Part shown: positions 11,973 to 24,452 of the stretch, in pieces
Layout of the letters: every line of letters starts with the position of its first letter
How positions within the stretch are numbered: the stretch's first letter is position 1
Assembly (NCBI GenBank): GCA_029953675.1
Contig: JAMWBK010000011.1
Span: 620,001 to 684,000 of the forward strand
DNA from: Rhodosorus marinus
Lineage: Eukaryota > Rhodophyta > Stylonematophyceae > Stylonematales > Stylonemataceae
Direction of reading: 5' to 3'
Length of the DNA: 64,000 nucleotides
Position numbers and translations under genes: made by a program
Notes under the pieces: model-generated
What the model saw: the letters and a program-made list of their open reading frames with translations, nothing else
What the model was told of the DNA's origin: nothing
Databases searched by the model: none

Positions 11973-13484
11973 CCGCTGGCTCCATACTGATTGCCAGCCC
12001 TCATTCGCAAAAGTTGGTTGACCCTCTGGAGTCCTCCGTCTCCAACCTCACCCGACTTCAGTACCTAAAACTCCCGCCATATAGTCAGAAAATTCCTCCT
12101 CCAGATATACTTCCACCGAACTGAACGCCTATCACATGCCAACTAACGCTCCAGCCAGAGCATCCTTTCCTCAGTAAAAAAAAGTGAAGAAGGAACTTCC
12201 AGGAAGAGCCACCAGAATCTCCACAGATACCCAATCCAATTCTTTTTTCTGCACTCTCGCGCAGCGGCACTGCCGCGGGGTTACGTCGCACTCAGCAGCG
12301 CCCCCGTTCACCGAAGGAGGCCGATCCGCGAGTACCTTTTGTTCGTCACAGAGCGCTTTTTTGCTCGACTCCCGGTGAATGCGATCAGACCTACGAGGGA
12401 AGTCGGGTACACAGATCAGGATGGAGGCTTCAGAACACGGGGTCTATCGAGAATGGACACTGTAGTGGGCACTCACTCAGTCCCAAAACCCACCCAAACC
12501 CCCCTCCGGCTTAGGATCCAAGCGGAGAAATGCAAGAGCCAATGTAGAAAATGTTAGCGAGAATTTATCCTAAAAGCAACTTATTTTCTTGCCCGAAACA
12601 ACATAAAATATCCAAGCCGTTTCTTAGGTACAAATTCCAGTAACAGACCTCCAATTATTCTCAATAAACATTTACATTAGTAGAATCTGGTATTTTGACA
12701 TTCCTATTACAGGATTGGGCGAGTTATACTTATGTTTCATTTAAACAAATTGGCGCTGTACGATATAGTCATTTGTACCCCCCCCCTTCAGTATCTTTAG
12801 GTTTCTCTGAAAATAGTCTTAGAATATAAAAAATAATCGATGACGTTTTTGGGTATGGGGTACTGCCGAATTGAATATCTAGGACGTAAACTGTCATGAT
12901 ATGCGTGTCGAGATTGATCAATAAAAATACTTTTTGAGCTTTTCTGGGGAATGAGCGTTCCCGATTTGAGGCTGTTTTAGGCTTGGGTGCTTTTCTATTA
13001 CATAAATAGAGTTTGCGTGAGTCTTTGGGTCTATTTTAGGGTTATCGTGACTAGATTTTGGATTGTAGGTTATCGAGCGAAACCCGCGGTGAGGGTTTTG
13101 ATGGTGACTCTATGAATGCAATGGGTGTGGGAAGAGATGGTTGCTGGAACCGCTCACATCAGAGTCTGTCATGCTCAAAAGCCTTACAGACCTTCCAACC
13201 CACTGTCCGGGGTAGAAATTTAAGGAATACCGATCACGTAGAGGCGAATGAGATTCGTCCTGACGATGTTGTCATCGTGAGTTCTGTTCAGTTGCATGGA
13301 GATGCTGGGGGCCATCAGAACAAGCTTCGCACAGACCGAGCGTGCTAGAGATGTGAGTGTGTAGTCGGAATACGGTTCTTTGGTAAGCGTGACTATGAAA
13401 CCTGGATTTCGTTGGTTTAGCTGGTGATAGATACAGCGTGTTAGGTTTAAATACTATTAGGTCTATGTCCAAAGTCCGCAATTA
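11973..13484. other. Intergenic region without recognised gene
   Basis: On the RING-gene strand the first 300 bp are G-rich and C-poor. From about 12550 to 12960 the DNA is A/T-rich. The open frames here are short and featureless. Confidence 0.45.
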
Positions 13485-14145
13485 TCACGCCACTGCTACA
13501 ACTTCTGTGACGTGGTCTGCCGGGCTGTGTTCCCCTGCGATGAACTTCTCAAAAGTGGGATTTTCCTCATCCGGAACAAAGTTAGTCCTGCAAATGGGGC
13601 ATGCAAGGTCTCGTCGCCGGTAGACCCATTTCCCAATGCAGTTCAAATGGTACGGATGATGGCATGTTGACGATACAAACTGGTTTCCATCTTCCTCATC
13701 AAATTCGCTCAAGCATATGCTGCATATCTCTCCAGGCTCCACCGCAGCTTCATGGTCTCCAATCTCTTCCAACTGCTGCAAGTGAGGGAATACAAAAGCA
13801 CAACAGTCAAGCTTCAGAACTGGTCCACAAAGGAAGGGACGAGCGGGCCGGGGGACCGAGGGTGTGTATCCGCAATTATGCCCCAGATTTTGATCAAATA
13901 GCGTGACTTACATCCTTTACATCGTGCAGCGTTGTTGCAACGGCATCCTTGGTCTTCATGTCCAATACAACTACAGCGCCCCTCAATCGCTGTCTTCGAG
14001 ACACGCTGCGTTCATCCTCAACTACTGAATCCTCTCCATACACAGAATTCTTGTGCCCTGAAATAATAACCAACGCTGTAGCAGACAGCCCAATAGCCAG
14101 AAGCACGCCCGCAACGATCGCTACGGCAACCACACTTTCCACCAT
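13485..14145 (-). CDS. Membrane RING-H2 protein (copy 5)
   Basis: Exons 14145-13912 and 13775-13485 are separated by a 136-nt intron, the longest in the array (GAT|GTAAGT ... TTGCAG|CAG, phase 0), giving 174 residues. The helix is at about 4-30. The linker has the basic SRRQRLRG patch. RING ligands are C96, C99, C116, H118, H121, C124, C137 and C140. The ATG at 14145 was chosen; the in-frame upstream GTG is not supported. Confidence 0.84.
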
Positions 14146-16248
14146 CCTCCTCCCTATATACACAAGCCAAAAACTCCAACCTCACAACAAAAACAACAAA
14201 AAAGGTATCCAAACCCTCCTCCTCTTCAACAAGCAAAACTTCCCAGCAAATAGACCCTCCGCTGCTCCTCTGTCCCACACCCGACCCACCTCCAGCCGAT
14301 CTACTGTCCTCATCCTAGATCGCTTCTCCTCTTTATAATAAACAAGAAGACTTCCATTCCAAAAAGTCGAAGCACCTGACACCGTCCTTAGCCCCAAAAC
14401 AGTGTTTTCCGTTTTAATTCGATGCCAAAATCCAGATTCAATCTAATTTATTTCTAAAATTAATGAATCCGGATTTTTTTTCGTTTTTTCGGGACTGTCA
14501 TTGATTTTTTACTGCAAAATTGGAGCTGTACAGAAGCCTCGAATCTGTAAGGATTTAGTAAACGTTTGGTACTTATTTTTAGATTATTGTCATAACATGG
14601 AAGGAAAACGGTGACATCGTACAGAGTTTGGCAGCTGAGGACGGTGGCCTCAGGACGTGTGTCGGTGGTGAATGCGAGACATGTCTTCAATGGAGGAAGA
14701 TCTGTGAAGGTTGAAGGTGTCTGAAGAAAGTTGGCGGGGAGTAGTTGGGAGTTCGAAAACATGGGAGGAAAAGTTTGGGCCTGTGTGGGGTTTGTGTCCT
14801 CGTCAGGCGGTTTTGATGGGTTTTGCTTTTGTCGTGAATGCTTTTTGGCGGGACGTGTGCTATCGAACGCTGTTGTGTCAATCTAGTTTTCCCTTCTCGG
14901 GGTTGGTTTGCCCTCGCGTAAAGGTCAAGGAAGTTGTGCTCTTGTACTTCCGGTGATCGTTCAGGGTTGGAATGTTCGCCCTGGTTTAGAAAAAGAAATT
15001 TTGTCGGCTTTCGATCCTGTTTGGCTTTGCTGAACTCTACATGGATCGCCTAAACTCTGGCCTAAGCGCACCGGAGCCGGTCTTTTCTCCTTCACGGGTA
15101 AGAGAGCATTGACAGTATAGCCGCATGGAGCATAATCTGTCAACGGTATGAATTCATCGTCCTCACCGTACACAACAAAAAGCCATATCCAAAACGTTCA
15201 TCGTCTATTAGGTATAACCTACCAAAACAAAAAGCAATACATTTATTTGCAATACATTTCTAATGAAAAACGATACATAACTACGATATATCGGCGAGTT
15301 AGTTTAGCGTGGAGTTGAGTTTCTCCACTACGTCCCTTGTGGAACAGCGAGCGGGAGGGCCGACACTCTATTAATAGATGGCGCAAGCATTGCAGTTCCC
15401 TTGACTATAGAATCTTCCAGAAACGGAGTCTGAGGAACCCACTTTGTGTTGTGTTGTTCTGCCTCCACATCGGTTTTCCGATTGAGGACTTGCGTACGGT
15501 CAGAAGCATACGCGCAGCACCCGCATCGCCGTCTTCGGTGACGCTAGGACCCTCCAACCCGGCTTCGGTCAGGCTCTTACGGTAGGTTCCAGGACGTGCC
15601 GACCGTGTGCTTTAGGCGTGCGACCGAATTTGCAACGCTGCGGGACATTAGCACTGAACTCTGTTGAGGATCCGACTTCTGGAGCTGTGGGGGTCGCGGA
15701 GTCCATTAATGACTTGGGTTATCTGCCTACCTTTGGGGTGAACGAGGGCGAACTCCGCAAAGGCTGTCATGAGTAGAATAGCCTGTTTGTCTGTCACAGA
15801 CTGTGTTTGTGCGTAGTCGAGGCTCACAGCAGCTGTGCGGAGACAGAACAGGTTCTGGTGCGGCAGGTAGTGGTTTCCGATAACCACAACTGACTCAACT
15901 CGGAGTTGGCGTTCGCGTCGTAGAGTTCTATGGTCGGGGTACATACTTCACAACCATTCCAGGAAAGGACTTGTCGATGAGACCCAACGGCCAGCTCCTC
16001 GCGACCTTCCACGAGAGTCATGAAGCAAAGAGAGTTCAGACCGTCTAGATCGATTGGAATCCTCCCTTACCAACGCAAGAACGTGCCGATTGCGTTTCCA
16101 GATTCACGTTCCAAGTGCGCAAATGACAAAGCTATTCTCATGCATAGCCTTTGCATCGTGTCTCGATTTAAGTACTATTTTTACAGAATAAGACATGGTC
16201 CGGCATAATGGGTACACTGGGAACGAGAAAATTCGTTCCTTTGCTAAG
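14146..16248. other. Intergenic region with one coding-like stretch
   Basis: Most of it shows nothing. Between about 15650 and 16020 on the minus strand two overlapping frames look protein-like (for example the segment SVTDKQAILLMTAFAEF near 15744-15797), but they are in different frames and match no family I know. It could be a decayed gene fragment. Confidence 0.3.
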
Positions 16249-16892
16249 CTATGAAGTTACTGCAGGACCCCGCTGCGAAAGCCAGTGCAAGGGGTTCCCT
16301 TCGTCATCATCCGATATCATCGGAATTTTGCAGATGGGACAGAGCACCTCCCCGCGTGTGAAAAGCCATCTCCCAACGCAGCCAACATGGAAGGCGTGCG
16401 TACAATTCTGGGAGATGAAGCATTTTCCGTCCTTGGCATTCATTTCTTCTAGGCAAATGGTGCAAACATCTGAAACATCATGCTTCTCCACGTCGTAGGG
16501 AGCACTGCATTGCGCGAGATACTAAAGGGTGGGAACGAGCAACGAAAACCGAGCAAACAGAACAATGAGCATGGGTCTCAAAAACCAGGCATGTCAAGTA
16601 CCCCAAAAATATGAAGCATTCAAAGCCCTACCTCATTCAGTCCATCCTGGCTGAACTTTATTAGCTCCCCGTTTGTTCTGATGGAGGCTTCTCCATTCTC
16701 CAAATCCCGCTCATACTCAACGCCAGCGTCCACCGCAAGAGCAGACCTATCCCGGGGCCTCTCCACCGCAGCTTGTTCCCTCCGTCTACGACATTTCTTC
16801 TCATAAATTTTCATCCCAACAATCCCCACGAGCCATAGCGCTGCGCACGTCGCCACCAAAAGAATCCACCGCCCAAACGACCCCAGTACCAT
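16249..16892 (-). CDS. Membrane RING-H2 protein (copy 6)
   Basis: Exons 16892-16632 and 16521-16249 flank a 110-nt intron (GAG|GTAGGG ... CTTTAG|TAT, phase 0), giving 177 residues. A nearer AG (ATGCAG) would break the frame, so CTTTAG is the acceptor. The helix is at about 9-29 and is followed by the strongly basic KKCRRRRE. RING ligands are C107, C110, C127, H129, H132, C135, C148 and C151. The sense leader just before the ATG has a run of G. Confidence 0.84.
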
Positions 16893-18542
16893 CCTTTCCA
16901 ACCCCCCTCCCCCCCCCTTAAAACGAGAATACCCTCAAGCAGCAAGCACCCACATGCTTCAGACACTTCCAAACTCCTCTCCAACAAAATTAAATACCCC
17001 TTGCAGCGGTCTCTCTCCCGAAAGCTCTCCAAAGCTGTACCCAAAGTCGTCACCGTCCCGAACAAAAGCGTTCTCTCCTTCACCAGAAAAAAAACACCAC
17101 TGGAGGCTGGAGAATAATGTACTCACGCTCCCTCCTCAATACGAAGCACCTCTTCCTACCCAACCTCGAACGGGTCAAAGCAACGACGAGAGAGCCTTAC
17201 AGACTAACCCAACCCAGCTAGACCATTCGCCATCTTCCTCTCCAACAATAACGAACAGCTTCAGTACAAAAATGTCTATGGAGAAGACTGCAAAAAAAAA
17301 TTGTCGTCCTAAGGAGGGAGCACTATGCGAAAGGTTTGCTTCGGCATAGTGGGTTTTGTTATAACAACATTGTGGGCGGTCTGGCGGACAAGGTCGTCTG
17401 CCATACTTGCTACACTCTAGCCTAGTTCCTTCATCTGTTGGGGTTTTTTTAGACCATTTTTTTCCTCACGTCCAACTGCCGGGCAGAGCTAGGAGGGGGG
17501 AATTATCCAAACCGGGTCTATCTACGCCTCACGGCCAAAACAAAAAACAGGAAGATACTACAGGCGATGCAAAAGCGGCGCAGGCTCATAAGTTTGAGAA
17601 CATAAAGGCTTTTCCTCCACTAGCACATCCCATAACAATTCTTTGGGTCGCTAACGAGAGTTCAGAAGGCGCCGTAGGAATGTACGAAGACAATGGCTTC
17701 CCTAAACTCCCCTTCTCCCCTTCTCCCCCCGCTCCCATCCAAAACCACAAAAAAGCGGCAAATTTCTCTTCAGTGTTTTCTCCTTCTCTCCCTCGCCCCA
17801 TTTCAGAAGGACAATTCCACAAAAAGCCCGATTTTCTTCCTCCAAACACTTTCACATAAAAAATAAAAATAAATAATAAGGACAGCTGTTAGTGACAGCT
17901 GTCTAATATACCGTGGATTATTATTAAAATGATAAAATATCGCGTGTTTTCTCTTACGCGTGTTTTTCCTCTCTCGCCAAAAGATAAATCATATCCAGAT
18001 GAGGGAAAAAATAGTTGAAAATTGATAGTGGACTAGTTTTCCCTCTACCAACGATCCGGAAAAATACGGATTTCGTTTTCTTAAAAATATTGTTTAGGAC
18101 ACGTGTATATATCTATGAATAATGAATTACGTACTTTTGCGAAATGTTGAAAATAAAATAAAATAACGCAAGCGGAATTACAGAGTGGGAGTTTTTGTTG
18201 TGGAAGGAACTGTTCTCGGGGGAGTACGTCTCTTACGGGTTGAGGAGGTCATCAGAGATTGCAGACGATGATAGCGGTGTCTATGGAACGAGCGGAATTG
18301 TCGGGATTCTCTAGGTCCCCCTCCCCCCCCCCTCCCCACCCGCCGCCGGTTTCTTTGAGCCCGACATTGTTATTTCAGCTGATATCGGCGTTGCTTGGTT
18401 TCACATCCATGGCTTCGATGGGGCTTGGCGTTTTTCGGCACAACTCGCAAGACACGCTGATGCAATAGGCGGTCGTTCTTGACCTGTTGACGTTAATTTA
18501 TGTTTTACCGACTCATGCACAACAAGGCTCCGACCACTACTT
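16893..18542. other. Intergenic region, no gene recognised
   Basis: Upstream of copy 6 the plus strand is C-rich and G-poor for several hundred bases. ACAGCTGT occurs twice near 17882-17901. DNA from 17860 to 18170 is A/T-rich. A frame at 17407-17859 is compositionally biased with no motif. Confidence 0.45.
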
Positions 18543-19155
18543 CTAAACAGCTGTGTCATTCGAGTTAGCGGGTTGGGACTTCGGAATGCTGGTGAACGGA
18601 AGCGAAGTGCCATTGCTCTCGAAGGGCAGTTGACAGTATGGACATTGGAGACTGCTCCGAGTGAACATCCACTTTCCTACGCATTGTAAGTGGTAGTTGT
18701 GCTTGCATGTCGGGGATAGGAATACATCAGAGGTTTCTGAGGAGAGTTCATCGAGACATATTCCGCAGTCGCCAATTTCTTCGTCCACTGCGGGCTCTGG
18801 TCTACTGATACTCTGCATGAACTGTGGGATTAAAAAATAGGGTTGTCTGATGTGAGGTGTCTGGCCTTCTTCGGCAAGTTCGTTTGTTTGTCCGGTGTCA
18901 CCCTCTTGTTCTTACCGTGTTGACATCTTCCTGCGTCGGGCCAGTGTATCTGGAGCTAGAAGGATGCCCTGAAAACGCTTCTGGATTTACACCCGCACCG
19001 TTTCGATGATTACGAATTGCGTTGAAGCGAGCTCGGTTTCGAGCGGCTCTTCTGCCTTCAGTCTTCGCCGATAGATAGTAGACCAGCAGCCCAATTCCCC
19101 CACCCACCAAGCCCGCAGCTATTCCAAGCAGCAGGAAAAACGCCATTTCACCCAT
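18543..19155 (-). CDS. Membrane RING-H2 protein (copy 7)
   Basis: Exons 19155-18916 and 18821-18543 are joined across a 94-nt intron (ACG|GTAAGA ... CCACAG|TTC, phase 0), giving 172 residues. The glycine-rich helix at about 4-28 is followed by an Arg-rich segment. RING ligands are C99, C102, C119, H121, H124, C127, C140 and C143. A second ATG three codons in is an alternative start. Confidence 0.84.
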
Positions 19156-21718
19156 CTCTCAACAACCACAGGAGCAAACAAACCCCTCCACTCCAAGCCC
19201 TCCTTCCCAGCACTCCCCCCAAAATTCCGTCTGCACCACAAACGCAACCGCCGGATCAACTCCTTTCACAACCTTCCTGCGCAAAGCGAAACAAGACCGC
19301 CAATCTAACTCCCTCACAAAAGGACGACACCTAAAACACTGCGCCCTCTTCGGCGTCACGACGTCCTCAAAACCACAAGAGCTCAGCAGTCGTCTCCCTC
19401 CGCTTCCCAGCAAGAGAGAACAAAAAGAAAACACAAACCCAAAATCCCCACGTCTCCTAACACTCGCATCTTCCAAGCCTGCAGCGGTTACTTCCGCTCC
19501 AGCTCCGTTGCACTCACCCTTCGAACACCTCTTTCCTCGCTGCTGTCACCAATCCTATAAACTCATTCGTCGACTTCCTCCCTCACGAAAACAGGAACAA
19601 CGGGCGTCAGCCGTTCCCCCGTGCCGCTCTTCCCTCTCCAAAAGGGACCCTTTCTACGAACTCCCACTGGCACGTGGAGCGGAGCGGGTGGGGTGGGGTG
19701 GGGAGGGGAGATTGGGGTTGCTTCTCCTCTCTCTACTCAGTCACTCAACCTTCCTTTTCAAAAATCAAAAGACTTAAATACAACTCAGCTCCTTTAGCCA
19801 CCATTTGCCTCTGCCGAAAGCTTAGCCTCACTGAATAGCAGATGACACCCCCAATATAGAGAGATATCTGAAATGATAAAAATCCTCCTGAAATTAAAGT
19901 ATGTCACATTTAGTCCGATAAAAGTACTTAGTACACAGATTAGTACATCAATAATTGAATAAAAGAATAAAATTCCTCACCCTCAAATGAAAATCTTTGG
20001 AAAAAAGGGTCTGGATAAGCAACTCGAAATCAGACATGTTTTGTTAAATAATTGTGTCGCGGTCACTTCGCATTGGCTGGTGGGTCCGGGGTGTTGCCCC
20101 CTCGTAAAGAATAGCGTGGACTTCAACAGTTTTGATGGTACCGTTAACTCCTGAGGGGGCCTGAGTCGTTCAGAGTCTGATGCCCCCAAAAGCGTGCCCA
20201 CCTACATGCTCCTAAATCCTGTTGCTCTTTAGCTAACCTCTTTGAGAAGTGGTCCCCCTCTGAAGAAGAAGCACCTCTGCGGCTATTATCATACGTGTAC
20301 AAGTACGTATTCCTGTATGGTTAACAAAAATAAGACGTGCTACCAGCTCTGGTGAGCTGGCTGTTTGGAGGCTTCGACAAATGGATGCACTTGCCATGGG
20401 GTTTTGAGACTGTAAGACGTCTCGTCTCGGTTGCGTTGAAAATCCGCAACCGAAAGCTGATGAAGCTTCAGGTGGCATCGTCATCCAGCGCTTGCCTATG
20501 ACTGTTCAGTAGTTGAAACGCTGCCCTCCTTCTGGAGGACGAGGTCTTTTCGTCTTCGTTAGTTTCTCGGCTGGTATACCCTCGGCTGCTAGTCTCCGAG
20601 TAAAGTCAGTGGGATTGACTTACGCTTCTAGGTCCATCTTCTTAATGACTTTCAGTTCAATAATTCATCCTTTCATGTGGGGCATTGAACGTTTTGTTCA
20701 TTATATGAGTGAGCTTTGATGTACTGTATTTTAGTTGCTAAAACATAAGGCTTGGTGAAATCCTTTTCATGAATATACAAAATATATTTAAGCAAAGGGC
20801 ATGCCTCAATGCGATGATGCCCCGCACATTGCCCCGATATCGAGGGAGACCATTGGAGTTATCATTACCATCACATGTGACCTTCATGCGGCATGCCTCA
20901 TGCCCCCACTTTACTCGTTCCATCTGATGTGTTGTCTTTGTTTATTCTTCATTATTATACGTTTTATTCAGCAGACGCGTCTGATACTGTTTAGCGGACA
21001 GTTTACGACAACCGCATTAAAGACAAGAACAACGAAGGACAGGCTGTCGTTTTGGGCTGTGGGTAGGTAGGTTGGTCTGGTCTGTTAGAGGCGACTTTGC
21101 ATAGAACAGCTTTGGTCACGCTCTTTACTTCGAAAACAAAGACACAGCTCTGCCCGAGCAGGTTTATGTTTTGTATTTCTGGCCCACGAGGACGAGACAA
21201 GTGCGGGAGTTCTCGAGCCTCCGGGGGCAGAACAGTGGATGCTGGAGAGGCGATTTTTACGATCGATCGTATCGTCTAAGTAGCACGCACTTCATCGAGA
21301 TTATATACTACTAGAGATTCGAGCCACAGGGACGCAAGGCCACAGGCCGGAGATGGGTGGACAAAATCGCCCGACGAGAGCTGTTACAGTATACATCCAA
21401 TGCAGATACTCGTGAGAGGATTTCGGCGACAGGCGTGGCAATCGACACTTGTCTCTGGATGTAATAATCCAACAAAGATCCATCTAAAAACGTCGGCAAC
21501 GCCCGTCACCGAATCCTCCCAGGCGCAACTGACCATTTGTCACCACCGGACTGTCCTCTTCCTCGTGGATTTTGTCCGCATGGTTGAGGATGCTAAAGTC
21601 CGCAAGGTCATGGTGGATCTAGAAACAGACGATGTGACTAGATGATGACAATAATTTACAAAGAATACATGTGCGAGTCTGTGTCGCGTATTCCAGAAGC
21701 TCCTGGGCCTCACAGAGT
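19156..21718. other. Intergenic region, no gene recognised
   Basis: The first 350 bp are C-rich on the plus strand, as upstream of other RING copies. TTAGTACA-type motifs occur near 19928-19946, and a GGCATGCCTCATGCCCC block near 20891-20907 also occurs near 1182-1198. Nothing else was recognised. Confidence 0.4.
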
Positions 21719-22459
21719 TTACGTCGGTACCGTGTTCACTTCCGCCGTCCGAGAATGTGTGCTATCGTTCGTGCCTGCGTCGATGGTCTCCGTCTGGGTC
21801 TCACTCGAGTTCCTGGCCAGCGTACTCAGGGCGGGTATATCCTCTTCGGTCTCCGGTTGGGCCCTCGCGCTCGTGTTTAGTGGCGCGTCCTGCTCGTCTT
21901 TGGTAAAAATTACAAATGGGGTTTTGCAAATGGGGCACTGCGCGTCGCCTCGCGTGTAGACCCACTTCGAGAGGCAATGCACGTGATACGCATGTTTGCA
22001 AGGCGGGGCAATAAAAATAGTTTCCGCCGAGTCCTTCGCTATGACAAAATCCTCAAGGCATATACTGCACACGTCATCTTGAATCTCCTTCAAATCGAAG
22101 TCCTTGTCGCCCAAGTCAACCAGTCCCTGTGCAGAAATTGCAGAGAACAGGGAAAACCAATCCGTCAGCCGAGTTTGACTCAGCATTCACGAACAAACAT
22201 CAAACCAGAGACAAAGCCAAAATCTTACCTTCTCAACAACTTCCTGTGTAACTTCGACCGCTCCAGGCCCAGACCCATCCACCTGAACACTGCCCAATTC
22301 CACCAAGAACGCATCCCGCGTCCCATCCGTGAAAAATTCAAATTCGTCTCGCTGGCGGCGGTGCCTCACCCACCTCCAGTACAGATAATGAGCAGTCAAG
22401 CACAGGAACACCAGCGCAAACGCCACCGGCGCGAACAAATAAAACCTAATGCTATTCAT
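21719..22459 (-). CDS. Membrane RING-H2 protein (copy 8; near-twin of copy 9)
   Basis: Exons 22459-22229 and 22126-21719 flank a 102-nt intron (GAG AAG|GTAAGA ... GCACAG|GGA, phase 0), giving 212 residues, the longest form together with copy 9. The helix is at about 6-28, then WRWVRHRRQR. RING ligands are C97, C100, C120, H122, H125, C128, C141 and C144; the loop between the second and third ligands is three residues longer than in most copies. After the RING there is a 60-residue tail rich in T, S, E and D, which other copies lack. It is probably a product of the 2-kb tandem duplication that made copy 9. Confidence 0.85.
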
Positions 22460-22620
22460 CTTGACTCAATCCAACCCAAGTCAACCCCAACTCTTACCCC
22501 AACCGCACAAGCTCTTACCGCCGCCCAAAAATCCGCAACGCGACCTCCCTCTCCATCCTCACCAAGGAAAAGGTAACACCAACAAGAAGAGACTGGAGAG
22601 CTCAAGCCCAGCCTCTGAAC

Positions 22621-22890
22621 CTGATCCCCGGACTCTCTCTCTGCCTCTCCCACTCTCCGTCTCGCTCTGTCTTTCTCCCTCTCTCTGTCTCTCTGTCTCA
22701 CTGTCTCTATATCTCTCTCTGCCTCTCCCACTCTCTGTCTCGCTCTGTCTTTCTCTCTGTCTCTGTCTCTGTCTCTCTGTCTCTCTGTCTCTCTGTCTCT
22801 CTATCTCTCTCTGCCTCTCCCGCTCTCTGTCTCGCTCTGTCTTTCTCTCTCTCTCATTCTCTGTCTCTCCCTCTCTCTCTCTCTCTCGCT
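22621..22890. repeat. CT/CTGT microsatellite upstream of RING copy 8
   Basis: Imperfect CTCT/CTGT runs interrupted by CTCTGCCTCTCCC, which recurs three times. On the gene strand it is a GA tract starting about 160 bp before the ATG. Confidence 0.9.
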
Positions 22891-22942
22891 CTTTGTCTTC
22901 AGACCCAAAGAGAGCGAACAAAGCTAACAAAGCAATTCTCTT

Positions 22943-23483
22943 TTGACTACAAATACCTGTTCCCTCGAACTGTTTGTGATGGTGAAGCTTGTGCATTGTT
23001 AAATGGAAGAGCTGCTTTCGTAAAGGTCCCGATTGTCTTCAATCGAGAAGTGTATGTAGCACTCTGGCTTATGTCTAGCAGAGCTAGCCACAAAACGAAA
23101 CTGACGTTCCCCCCTCTCCAGCTCTTCAAACCCAAAAGTGAGCTAACAAGCATTTCTCTTTTAGACTACGAGATGATGTTCCTCCAAACTGCTTGTGATG
23201 AGGAAGCTTGTGTATTGTTGAATGGAGGAGCTGCTTTCGTAGTGATCCCGATTGTCTTCAATTGAGAAGTATATGTAGCGCTCTGGCTTATTGCTGGAAG
23301 CGCTCTTCAAGTGACGTCCCTCCTTCTCTCTTTCTTCAGACCCAGAGAGACCATTAACGAAGCAATTCTCTTGAATACGAAAGGAGGCTCTGCTCCTCCG
23401 AACTGTTGAGAAGGAAAAGCTTGTGTCTGCTGAAAGGAAGAGATGCTTTCTTGAAGCTTCCGATTGTCTTCAATCGAGAACTA
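22943..23483. repeat. Degenerate tandem repeat, about 210-bp units
   Basis: Units start near 22943, 23163 and 23374. Each carries a block like GAAGCTTGTG, then AGCTGCTTTCGTA (or a variant), then GATTGTCTTCAATYGAGAA; the first two also share GCTCTGGCTTAT. A related block lies near 24610-24745 upstream of copy 9, so it seems part of the duplicated upstream region. Confidence 0.65.
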
Positions 23484-23703
23484 GACGCGCCTTATTCGTG
23501 GAAAGGAAGGCCGTCTTTCGCCATGGGGGAAACGCAGCTTTAAGAACGATTATCACAGAGCTCTGTCCAAGTAGGTTTCTGGAGCAGACTTAATCCCCGA
23601 AGGTCAGCAAACGGACAATGTGACTAGATGATGCCAATAATTTATAACAATATATGTGCGAGTCGTGTCGCGTATTCCAGGAAGCTCCAGGGTCTCACAG
23701 AGT

Positions 23704-24452
23704 TTACGTCGGTCCTATGTTCACTTCCACGGTCCCAGAATGTGTGGTATCGTTCATGACGGCGTCGATGGTTTCCGTGTGTGTCTCACTCGAGTTCCTG
23801 GCCAGCGTACTCACGGTGGGTATATCCTCTTCGGTCTCCGGTTGGGTCCTCGCAATCGTGTGGAGTGGTGTGTCCGGTTCGTCTTTGGTAAAACTTACAA
23901 ATGGGGTTTTGCAAATGGGGCACTGCGCGTCGCCTCGCGTGTAGACCCACTTCGAGAGGCAATGCACGTGATACGCGTGTTTGCAAGGTGGGGCAATAAA
24001 AATTGTTTCCGATGAATCCTTCGCTATGACAAAATCCTCAAGGCATATACTGCACACGTCATCTTTAATCTCCTTCAAATCGAACTCTTTGTCGCTCATG
24101 TCAACCAGCCCCTGTGTAGAAAATTGCCAGAGAACATGCAAAGAATTTTTGCATTCGTCAGGCTAGTTTAACTCAGCATACAGGAACAAACATCAAACCA
24201 GAGACAAAGCCAAAATCTTACCTTCTCAACAACTTCCTGTGTAACTTCGACCGCTCCAGACCCAGACCCATCCGCTTGAATACCACCCAACTCCATCAGG
24301 AACGCATCCCGCATCCTACCCGGGGAAAATTCAAATTCCTCTCGTCGGTTGCGGTGCCTCAGCCACTTCCAGTACAGATAACGAGCACCGAAGCACAGAA
24401 ACCCTAGCGCGAACGCCATCGGCACGAATACATAAAACCTCACATAAGCCAT
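23704..24452 (-). CDS. Membrane RING-H2 protein (copy 9; near-twin of copy 8)
   Basis: Exons 24452-24222 and 24111-23704 flank a 110-nt intron (GAG AAG|GTAAGA ... ACACAG|GGG, phase 0), giving 212 residues, equal in length to copy 8 with RING ligands at the same positions. Differences are scattered substitutions in the helix region and the acidic tail, with the RING nearly unchanged. The ATG at 24452 replaces an in-frame upstream GTG. The 3' flank is also shared with copy 8. Confidence 0.85.

Larger units (their letters stand above)
22460..23703. other. Intergenic repeats between RING copies 8 and 9
   Basis: It contains the CT tract (22621-22890) and three degenerate tandem units (about 22943-23483), listed separately, with no gene. 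Confidence 0.6.

Noticed and set aside
17407-17859. 150-codon plus-strand frame
   Set aside because: Biased Pro/Ser/Phe composition, no ATG-supported domain, and it lies in the C-rich flank zone.
22449-22996. Long frames over the second microsatellite on both strands
   Set aside because: Same cause: low-complexity repeat translation plus upstream flank of RING copy 8.
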